Below are positions 1 to 5,063 of a stretch of 7,582 nt of DNA, piece after piece; positions within the stretch are counted from its first letter, which is position 1; every line of letters starts with the position of its first letter. Below the pieces are notes generated by a model, which had not been told where the DNA came from, ran no database searches, and saw only the letters and a program-made list of their open reading frames with translations. The DNA is from Thermaerobacter marianensis (GTDB taxonomy: Bacteria; Bacillota; Sulfobacillia; DYIH01; DYIG01): NCBI GenBank assembly GCA_020723725.1, contig DYIG01000069.1:1-7582 (forward strand), written 5' to 3'. A program made the translations under genes and the position numbers.

Positions 1-372
1 GGCAATCGCTCTGGCCTTCTCAATCGCGTTCCTGAACCTCATCCGGCTGAGCAGACTATTGCCATAGGCCGCCATTCCATCGGCAACCAGCACTAGAACC
101 CTCTCCGGGGAGTGAAGCAGGGCAACCCTGCCTGGCTCGACCCATTCCACCTTCTGGCCTGCCCCCAACCCGGCAATTACCCCCTGGAAACGAGAGCGTC
201 CCTCCGCAACCTGCCGCTGGCCAATCTCCCTGGCAGCAAAGAGCCCCGCACCTGCGAGGGACCAAAAACCCAGCATGCGAAGGGCTGGCACACCATACTC
301 TTCACCCAGCCGTAAAAAGGCGCCGCTCAAGAGAGCCAGCGCCCCGAAGCCCAACATGGATTTCATACCCAT
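1..372 (-). CDS. Hypothetical two-helix membrane protein, partial (C-terminus beyond left edge)
   Basis: I do not recognise this protein. An open frame of 124 codons runs from ATG (372-370) to the left edge without a stop; a second in-frame ATG lies at 366-364. The N-terminus shows two hydrophobic stretches, about residues 4-20 and 32-47, separated by a short charged segment (RLGEEYG). A soluble part follows with the segments VEWVEPGRVALLHSPERVLVLV and a basic, probably helical tail (SRMRFRNAIEKARAIA). The visible part has no cysteine, so it is not another heme c or iron-sulfur subunit. The start lies only 5 bases after the cytochrome c stop codon and there is no strong separate ribosome binding site, which suggests translational coupling and membership of the cytochrome operon. 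It could be an accessory or assembly factor, or an unrelated operon passenger. Confidence 0.6.
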   Translation of the reverse strand, partial: MGMKSMLGFGALALLSGAFLRLGEEYGVPALRMLGFWSLAGAGLFAAREIGQRQVAEGRSRFQGVIAGLGAGQKVEWVEPGRVALLHSPERVLVLVADGMAAYGNSLLSRMRFRNAIEKARAIA

Positions 373-377
373 CAGTC

Positions 378-1229
378 TTATTTAAGACCCATGAGGTATT
401 TCACGAGCGCGTCAGCCTCTTCATCAGTCATCTGAGGAACCGCCATAAAGGTCGGCGGACTGGGCGCCGGTGTACGGCTGGTATCCACCTCAGGCCCGTA
501 GTTGCTCCAGAACACCGGCATCCTGTTCTTCACCTTGCTCGGGTTGGTGATCCACTCCTTCAAGAAGGCTTCATCCAAACCCCATGCGCCAACAAAACTG
601 AGGTCTGCGGCTGCCGCACTCCCCCTGCTGCCGGACCTGTGGCAATTAACACAACCCTTGCTGACGAACAATTCCTGGCCGCGTTTATTCTCCGCTGCGC
701 TCAACCCCGGGGCATCCCTGAACGTCAGTTTGGACTGGTCGATGCCCCTTTCGATCTCACTTACCTTGCCAAAGACCTTGGTCCATTCCCCTAACATGAT
801 GAAGTTCACAAGGTCTTTGACATGCATCTCATTGAGGGGGCCACCCTGGCTGCGGGCGAACGCGGGCATTGCTGTATGCGAGGCCCACCTGTTCCCCGAA
901 ACCTTGGTCCATGAGGGCACCCCTGTACCCGGGCGCCCGTTGGTTATCGTGTTTTCCAGAAAGGCAGCCGTTGACTGGTTATCGGCAGGGTTCCCCCGAT
1001 ACTCCGGCCTGTTGAGCGGCGCCCCCACACACCCCTCGCCGAGCGGGCCGTGGCAAGAGGAACAGTTCCGCGCATAAAGCTCCAGACCGCGTTCAATCGA
1101 CTCCGTCATCTGGCGCTCCTCGGCCATGGCCATGCGGGAGTTCTCCATGGCGCCGTAAAGGCCCAGAATAATTATCATGATTACAGCCAGCACCAGAACA
1201 ACTATATGGTGTCTTCTGAAGTCCACCAA
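378..1229 (-). CDS. Membrane-anchored diheme cytochrome c of the cytochrome b/Rieske complex
   Basis: This is the likely electron-accepting cytochrome c subunit of the quinol oxidase encoded upstream, taking electrons from the Rieske protein outside the membrane. One N-terminal hydrophobic helix (about residues 8-27, VVLVLAVIMIIILGLYG) follows basic residues FRRHH and should anchor it with the bulk outside. Two c-type heme sites are visible: CSSCH (56-60) and CVNCH (193-197). Each lies in its own cytochrome c-like domain, with plausible distal methionines at M121 (AMPAF) and M237 (RMPVF). Domain starts are similar (ERGLELYARNC and KRGQELFVSKGC), suggesting duplication. C67 is an extra cysteine outside the heme motifs. 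The start is non-ATG: TTG at 1229 or GTG at 1226. The ribosome binding site AGGGGGG just upstream is better spaced for the GTG. Heliobacterial complexes also use a diheme cytochrome c (PetA) in place of cytochrome f or c1, a functional parallel, though order and sequence may differ here. Confidence 0.92.
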   Translation of the reverse strand: MVDFRRHHIVVLVLAVIMIIILGLYGAMENSRMAMAEERQMTESIERGLELYARNCSSCHGPLGEGCVGAPLNRPEYRGNPADNQSTAAFLENTITNGRPGTGVPSWTKVSGNRWASHTAMPAFARSQGGPLNEMHVKDLVNFIMLGEWTKVFGKVSEIERGIDQSKLTFRDAPGLSAAENKRGQELFVSKGCVNCHRSGSRGSAAAADLSFVGAWGLDEAFLKEWITNPSKVKNRMPVFWSNYGPEVDTSRTPAPSPPTFMAVPQMTDEEADALVKYLMGLK

Positions 1230-1252
1230 CAGCCCCCCTGCCCGGACAGAAA

Positions 1253-1366
1253 CTAATCGTCCAAAGATCTCTCAATGAGCACCATTGAAATAAACACAAA
1301 TGCCACAACAGCTAAAACGACCACGAGCTCCATCGGCTCGGATACTTCACGTCCCGTTATCGCCAA
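1253..1366 (-). CDS. Small single-helix membrane protein, 37 aa, in the cytochrome operon (overlooked ORF)
   Basis: A short open frame fills the gap between the Rieske and cytochrome c genes. It starts with TTG (1366-1364) and ends with TAG (1255-1253). A strong ribosome binding site AGGGGTGAG (1380-1372) lies 5 bases before the start. The product begins MAITGREVSEPMEL and has one hydrophobic stretch of about 18 residues (LVVVLAVVAFVFISMVLI, 14-31), closing with a charged tail ERSLDD. This is the plan of a one-helix small subunit such as PetG, PetL, PetM or PetN of cytochrome b6f, although I see no clear sequence similarity to any of them. Spacing is operon-like: 32 bases after the Rieske stop and 23 bases before the cytochrome c start. 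An internal ATG (codon 12) would give a 26-residue version but has no good ribosome binding site. Function is inferred from position only; it may be a structural or assembly subunit. Confidence 0.6.
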   Translation of the reverse strand: MAITGREVSEPMELVVVLAVVAFVFISMVLIERSLDD

Positions 1367-1371
1367 ATTAA

Positions 1372-1380
1372 CTCACCCCT
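1372..1380 (-). promoter_or_regulatory. Ribosome binding site deciding the TTG start of the 37-aa membrane protein
   Basis: AGGGGTGAG on the minus strand is a near-ideal Shine-Dalgarno sequence, 5 bases before TTG at 1366. It has no other purpose in the intergenic gap, since a GTG start inside it would meet a stop two codons later. It is the main evidence that the short frame is translated. Confidence 0.6.
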
Positions 1381-1398
1381 GACGCCAAATACCCTCTA

Positions 1399-1911
1399 TC
1401 AGGCCTTTGTAACCTGGTCCGGCTCGTAGTTAAGGCGCTGTATTATCTTGCCAGTGTCTACCACCACGTTGTCTCCCACTATTTCAACCGCCATCATGTC
1501 CATGGACCTTGGTGTCGGACCGGCGAGCTTCTGTCCGGTCATGTCGAAAATGGAAGCGTGGCAGGGACAATGGAAGTGTCCCGGGTTTTCCGGCGGCGAC
1601 CAGGGAACAGTGCAGCCCAGGTGCGGGCACTTCCAGTACAGGGCCAGGAAGCCCTCCTTCTGGCGCACGAGGTAGAACTTGCCCTCAGCGACCTTGGTGA
1701 CCGAACCAACCTTGAAATCAGAAACCTTACCGGCGACGACCTTGCCACCGAAACCCGTCACCTTCCGCGGCCAGAAGGATGCCAGACCCGCTCCGGCAAA
1801 CCCCAGGGACATGACGCCGACAGAACCCCACATAAGGGAGCGGAGCATTTCACGACGGGAGATGCCTTCGCTTTCTCCGTTGCCTGTCAATCCCTTGATC
1901 TCATCTGCCAT
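1399..1911 (-). CDS. petC: Rieske [2Fe-2S] protein of the quinol:cytochrome c oxidoreductase
   Basis: This is the high-potential iron-sulfur subunit that takes the first electron from quinol at the Qo site and passes it to cytochrome c. It has 170 residues. Both Rieske boxes are intact: CPHLGC (95-100) and CPCH (115-118). C95, H97, C115 and H118 should bind the [2Fe-2S] cluster, and C100 and C117 form the stabilising disulfide. The family's GPTPR turn follows at 131-135. The N-terminus carries a twin-arginine-like motif SRREML (18-23) before a hydrophobic helix (about 27-47), fitting Tat export with an uncleaved anchor, as is usual for this subunit. ATG at 1911 is preceded by AGGGGAAG (1921-1914). 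It lies 54 bases after the subunit IV-like gene. The symbol follows b6f usage; qcrA is the Bacillus equivalent. Confidence 0.95.
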   Translation of the reverse strand: MADEIKGLTGNGESEGISRREMLRSLMWGSVGVMSLGFAGAGLASFWPRKVTGFGGKVVAGKVSDFKVGSVTKVAEGKFYLVRQKEGFLALYWKCPHLGCTVPWSPPENPGHFHCPCHASIFDMTGQKLAGPTPRSMDMMAVEIVGDNVVVDTGKIIQRLNYEPDQVTKA

Positions 1912-1965
1912 AACTTCCCCTACCCCTTACCAGGATTTCTCTCATTACCCTGTTGGGCAACTCCC

Positions 1966-2736
1966 TTACTGTAGCGGTTCCTCGGGATGGCCGACCTCCC
2001 AGGGCCACATAAGCGCCATGCTATGCCCCCTGAAGGCGCTGCCAACTATAGTCAACACGACGAAGGAGGCAAAGAAGAAGCTGTACAGGGCAACCATTAT
2101 CTCTCGCATATCGGCCTTCCACACACGCTTAACGATAGCAACCAGGAGGCTCGGGATTAGCAGTATAAACCCGATGGGCATGATCACTTCAGCCAAGAAA
2201 GCCGCAATTTGTGAACCCAAAGCCGGTGTTAATAGGAATTTGAGCAGCGGCCCAAGGCCATGGGAACCCTCAGGCATGCCCAGCACGTTCAAGTACTCAT
2301 CTATGAGAATGAGAGCTATCTCCCAAACGGCTGTATAGATGAAAGAGAATATGGCAATGGCCTTGCCGTTGGCGGTGCTGAAATAGACGCCTATCCCCGA
2401 GCGGGACCTGTCGAAGTAAGGCATGCTGGCCAATCCAACCAGGACGCCGGCAGGGAGCAAGACCCCCGCCAGTGCGGGATGCATATGTAACAGCAATTCC
2501 TGGAGCCCGAGAAAGTACCATGGCGCCTTGGCCGGGTTTGGCGTAACCTCAGGGTTGGCTAAATTCCTTAACGGGGCGTTTATAAAAATAGACAGGATGC
2601 TGAACCCAACCAGGTATAACAGCATTCCGATCATTTCTATACGAACGAGGTAGGGCCAGGTAAAAACCTTTTCCGTTTCCTGTTTGACCTCAACTCCTAC
2701 ACCGGGCAAAACCTTTCCTTCCCCCTCCCTGACCAT
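1966..2736 (-). CDS. petD: Cytochrome b subunit IV-like protein (C-terminal half of split cytochrome b), extended form
   Basis: This is the second half of a split cytochrome b and supplies part of the quinol oxidation (Qo) site. The segment NPAKAPWYFLGLQELL matches the family's Qo region, but PEWY reads APWY (about residues 71-74 of the 256-residue form). About five hydrophobic helices are visible (roughly 33-53, 87-106, 124-146, 176-201 and 214-234), whereas subunit IV of b6f has three. The protein is therefore longer than standard PetD (about 160 residues) and resembles bc-type C-terminal halves with extra helices, ending in FRGHSMALMWPWEVG. It contains no cysteine. I chose ATG at 2736 because GGGAGGGGAG (2750-2741) sits just before it. 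An in-frame ATG at 2778 would add 14 residues (MGLFYRASKREGSY) but has only a weak site. The gene follows cytochrome b and precedes Rieske. Confidence 0.92.
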   Translation of the reverse strand: MVREGEGKVLPGVGVEVKQETEKVFTWPYLVRIEMIGMLLYLVGFSILSIFINAPLRNLANPEVTPNPAKAPWYFLGLQELLLHMHPALAGVLLPAGVLVGLASMPYFDRSRSGIGVYFSTANGKAIAIFSFIYTAVWEIALILIDEYLNVLGMPEGSHGLGPLLKFLLTPALGSQIAAFLAEVIMPIGFILLIPSLLVAIVKRVWKADMREIMVALYSFFFASFVVLTIVGSAFRGHSMALMWPWEVGHPEEPLQ

Positions 2737-2821
2737 ATAACTCCCCTCCCGTTTAGAGGCCCGGTAAAAAAGGCCCATCTGTCACCACGCCTTTAGTGTG
2801 CCAGCGTTTAAGCCATGCCGT

Positions 2822-3571
2822 TTATTCTTTAACATCCCCGGATTCGCCGGGTGAGGAAATGCCTCCATCTTTACGGATGCGCCAGAAGTGAACAGCCATC
2901 GCCAGAATTGCCGTAAGAGGCAACGCAATAACGTGAAGCGTGTACCACCTTATCAGAGTGGACTGGCCGACCTCATAACCACCCAACAGGGCAAACCTCA
3001 CGTATTTGCCCACATACTCAGCCGGCGGCACCGCCCCTGCCATGTTTGAACCCACGGTGATGGCCCAGAACGCCAGCTGGTCCCAGGGCAGGAGGTAACC
3101 CGTAAAGCTTAGCAGGAAGGTGATAAGCAACAGGAAAACACCTATCACCCAGTTGAACTCTCGCGGCGGCTTGTACGACCCTGTGTAAAACACCCTGGTC
3201 ATATGCAGGAAAACGAGAAGAACCATGCCATGCGCCGTCCAACGGTGCATGTTCCTGAGGAACATACCGTAAGTTACATTGGTTTCCAATCCCTTGATGG
3301 AGAAATAGGCCTGGGGGATCGACGGTATGTAATAAAACATCAGCAGGACACCGGTTATGGTCAGAATCAAAAACATCAAAACCGAACTTCCACCCAGGCC
3401 CCATGTATATGTAAACTTCACCGCACTCTTGGGGACTTTTACAGGGTGCAGGTGCAATAGCACGCTGTTGAGTATTACCTGTACCCTGCTCCTTGGAGTG
3501 TCCGGATAATCATTCCGGTATATGGATTTAAAAAAATTAGTAGCTTTAATCTTTGCCCAAATCCCGTCCAC
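2822..3571 (-). CDS. petB: Cytochrome b6-like diheme subunit (N-terminal half of split cytochrome b)
   Basis: This is the core membrane subunit carrying hemes bL and bH, which move the second quinol electron across the membrane. It has 249 residues and four helices (about 58-82, 107-127, 138-163, 208-231). The four heme histidines are H109 and H123 (14 apart) in helix B (NMHRWTAHG, FLHMTR) and H213 and H228 (15 apart) in helix D (YTLHVIALP, VHFWRIRKDGG). The spacing of 15 is the b6 pattern; mitochondrial-type cytochrome b has 14. SFTGYLLPWDQLAFWA is the conserved stretch after helix C. There is no cysteine anywhere. The position matching Cys35 of b6 (FYCLGG), which binds heme ci, reads TWGLGG here. 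The start is GTG at 3571, with GAGGGGGG (3585-3578) 6 bases before it. It is the first gene of the operon, about 30 bases downstream of a promoter. Confidence 0.95.
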   Translation of the reverse strand: MDGIWAKIKATNFFKSIYRNDYPDTPRSRVQVILNSVLLHLHPVKVPKSAVKFTYTWGLGGSSVLMFLILTITGVLLMFYYIPSIPQAYFSIKGLETNVTYGMFLRNMHRWTAHGMVLLVFLHMTRVFYTGSYKPPREFNWVIGVFLLLITFLLSFTGYLLPWDQLAFWAITVGSNMAGAVPPAEYVGKYVRFALLGGYEVGQSTLIRWYTLHVIALPLTAILAMAVHFWRIRKDGGISSPGESGDVKE

Positions 3572-3602
3572 TGGCTACCCCCCTCGGGCAAACCTGCTAG
3601 CA

Positions 3603-3632
3603 ATTATAACTAACAGTAGTAACTAATCTCAA
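3603..3632 (-). promoter_or_regulatory. Sigma-A-like promoter of the cytochrome b/Rieske operon
   Basis: On the minus strand TTGAGA (3632-3627) and a perfect TATAAT (3608-3603) are separated by 18 bases. The predicted transcription start near 3596 leaves a leader of about 25 bases containing only the ribosome binding site and the GTG start of the cytochrome b gene. A direct repeat of TAACTAA (plus-strand reading, 3607-3613 and 3620-3626, 13 bases apart) fills the spacer and touches the -10 box, so it could be an operator. The surrounding DNA is distinctly AT-rich compared with the genes. Confidence 0.6.
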
Positions 3633-3662
3633 GTGTAGATATAAATGACTAGTATTTAATAT

Positions 3663-4229
3663 TTAATGCCTGTTTCCATTTATCAATGAAAGGGCTTCTG
3701 CGCGAGTCGCCTCAGATGTAGCCAGAACGCCCCTGACGGCTGATGTAACCGTTACCGCCCCAGGCTTGCGAACACCACGCATAGTCATACACAGGTGTTC
3801 AGCCTCCACAACAACCATCGCGCCCAGCGGCTTAAGCCGTTCCATCAAAGCATCCGCTATTTGAGCGGTAAGGCGTTCCTGTAACTGGGGTCGACGGGCT
3901 GTTGCCTCGACAAGCCGGGCGAGTTTAGAGAGGCCTGTTATCCTGCCGTTCCTCGGTATGTAAACCACGTGTGCTTGACCGGTAAAGGGAAGCAGGTGAT
4001 GTTCACAGACTGAAAAAAATGGTATGTCTCTTAACAGTACGATCTCCTCGTGTTCGGTCTGGAAGAATACGTCCAACTCATCTCCAGGGTCCGTACCCAC
4101 ATTGGCGAAGATCTCCTCATATGCGTCGGCAACCCGTTCGGGTGTCCCCTGCAGTCCCGGCCTTGTTAGATCCTCGCCTATCGCTTCGAGAATCATCCTC
4201 ACAGCCAAGGCTATCTTCGCCTTATCCAA
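3663..4229 (-). CDS. folE: GTP cyclohydrolase I (type IA)
   Basis: This cytosolic enzyme converts GTP to 7,8-dihydroneopterin triphosphate and formate, the first step of folate (tetrahydrofolate) synthesis; the same product can feed queuosine synthesis. The protein is 188 residues, the usual length. Zinc ligands are visible: C75 and H78 in SVCEHHLLPF and C147 in EAEHLCMTMRGVRKPG. The GTP/active-site region GRITGLSKLARLVEATARRPQLQERL and the early RPGLQGTPERVADAY motif are both intact. I chose TTG at 4229 (MDKAKIALAVRMIL...) because AGGGGTG sits 7 bases before it and family members begin here. TTG at 4232 is the alternative. An ATG at 4361 would add 44 residues unlike the family and would cross the promoter and the divergent sleB start, so it is not credible. 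No terminator hairpin is visible between its stop and the cytochrome operon. Confidence 0.97.
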   Translation of the reverse strand: MDKAKIALAVRMILEAIGEDLTRPGLQGTPERVADAYEEIFANVGTDPGDELDVFFQTEHEEIVLLRDIPFFSVCEHHLLPFTGQAHVVYIPRNGRITGLSKLARLVEATARRPQLQERLTAQIADALMERLKPLGAMVVVEAEHLCMTMRGVRKPGAVTVTSAVRGVLATSEATRAEALSLINGNRH

Positions 4230-4275
4230 CAAGCCACACCCCTGAAGCCACCGCCCCGTCTTCACGCATGAGTAA

Positions 4276-4304
4276 AGTTTAAGAATGTTGCGAAGAATAG
4301 TCAA
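4276..4304 (-). promoter_or_regulatory. Sigma-A-like promoter of folE
   Basis: On the minus strand TTGACT (4304-4299) and TAAACT (4281-4276) are separated by exactly 17 bases. The predicted start near 4270 gives a leader of about 40 bases before the TTG start at 4229. This placement independently rejects the upstream ATG at 4361 as the folE start, because that codon would not be transcribed. Confidence 0.6.
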
Positions 4305-4338
4305 CGAATTAAAGATATTCCACAAAAGGAGATGTCCC

Positions 4339-5049
4339 ATGCGTAAAACCGTGGGTATCAAGAGACCAATTGCAGTGCTAATCCTGGCAAGCCTTCTTGT
4401 TGGAATGGCAACGTTTCTGGCTCACGAAAACCGCGCCTTCGGACAGGAGAGGAGGACGCTTTGGTGGGGGCGATCAGGATCGGATGTCCGTCTGGTTCAA
4501 AGCACCCTTTCCAACTGGGGCTATTATAAAGGAAAAATCGATGGCTACTACGCCTATAGTACAGTTGCGGCGGTTCGCCGCTTCCAGAGGGATGCCGGAC
4601 TCTTCCCTGATGGTGTTGTTGGACGAAAGACATGGGAAGCCCTTGGTTTCCCTGTGATTGCCCGTGCCCAAACCGCATTTAGACCGGTTACCCGCAATGA
4701 CGAACTCAGCCTGCTGGCCAGGGTTATAACCGGTGAAGCCCAGGGAGAGCCCTATGAGGGCCAGGTTGCAGTAGGCGCTGTAATACTGAACCGGGTAAGA
4801 CATCCATCCTTCCCCAAAACACTGGCAGGGGTAATCTACGAGCCATGGGCCTTTGAAAGCGTGGCCAATGGTTTAATATGGACCAGGCCCATTTCCCCCA
4901 CAGCCTGGCGGGCAGCGCAAGACGCCCTTAACGGCTGGGACCCGACTTTCGGCAGTGTCTTCTTCTGGAATCCATCCAAGCCGGTAAGCGGGTGGATCTG
5001 GACAAGAAAGATCATAACTCGGTTAGGCAATCACGTCTTCGCACGCTAG
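4339..5049 (+). CDS. sleB: Spore cortex-lytic enzyme SleB (germination-specific lytic transglycosylase)
   Basis: SleB degrades muramic-delta-lactam-containing cortex peptidoglycan during spore germination. The protein is 236 residues. It has a basic N-terminus and hydrophobic export segment (about 9-28), a peptidoglycan-binding domain (about 43-103, with SGSDVRLVQSTLSNWGYY and DGVVGRKTWEALG), and a hydrolase_2 catalytic domain (about 122-236). The catalytic glutamate should be E133 in TGEAQGEPYEGQVAVGAVIL, by alignment with the established SleB active site. NRVRHPSFP and the tail WTRKIITRLGNHVF are also typical. ATG at 4339 is chosen because AAAAGGAG (4324-4331) is 7 bases upstream; the in-frame ATG at 4285 would add 18 residues before the signal peptide. 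It is divergent from folE and followed closely by ypeB, the classical sleB-ypeB pair. Forespore-specific expression (sigma-G) is known for the family, but I see no convincing sigma-G promoter. Confidence 0.96.
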   Translation: MRKTVGIKRPIAVLILASLLVGMATFLAHENRAFGQERRTLWWGRSGSDVRLVQSTLSNWGYYKGKIDGYYAYSTVAAVRRFQRDAGLFPDGVVGRKTWEALGFPVIARAQTAFRPVTRNDELSLLARVITGEAQGEPYEGQVAVGAVILNRVRHPSFPKTLAGVIYEPWAFESVANGLIWTRPISPTAWRAAQDALNGWDPTFGSVFFWNPSKPVSGWIWTRKIITRLGNHVFAR

Positions 5050-5063
5050 GAGGCAAGGGTGTT

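Noticed and set aside
502..1077. 191-codon plus-strand open frame
   Set aside because: It lies antisense to the cytochrome c gene, has no family signature or good ribosome binding site, and is explained by codon bias of the real gene.
1679..2338. 219-codon plus-strand open frame
   Set aside because: It spans the antisense of the Rieske gene, the intergenic gap and the subunit IV-like gene; composition is serine/proline/arginine-rich with no recognisable domain.
2737..2778. 14-residue N-terminal extension of the subunit IV-like protein from ATG 2778
   Set aside because: The upstream site is weak, while GGGAGGGGAG directly precedes ATG 2736. It remains a possible alternative start.
3018..3404. 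128-codon minus-strand open frame
   Set aside because: It overlaps the cytochrome b gene in another frame; the cytochrome b frame has all four heme histidines and conserved motifs.
3596..3662. Terminator after folE
   Set aside because: The AT-rich gap shows no stable GC-rich hairpin with a U-tract; it holds a promoter instead.
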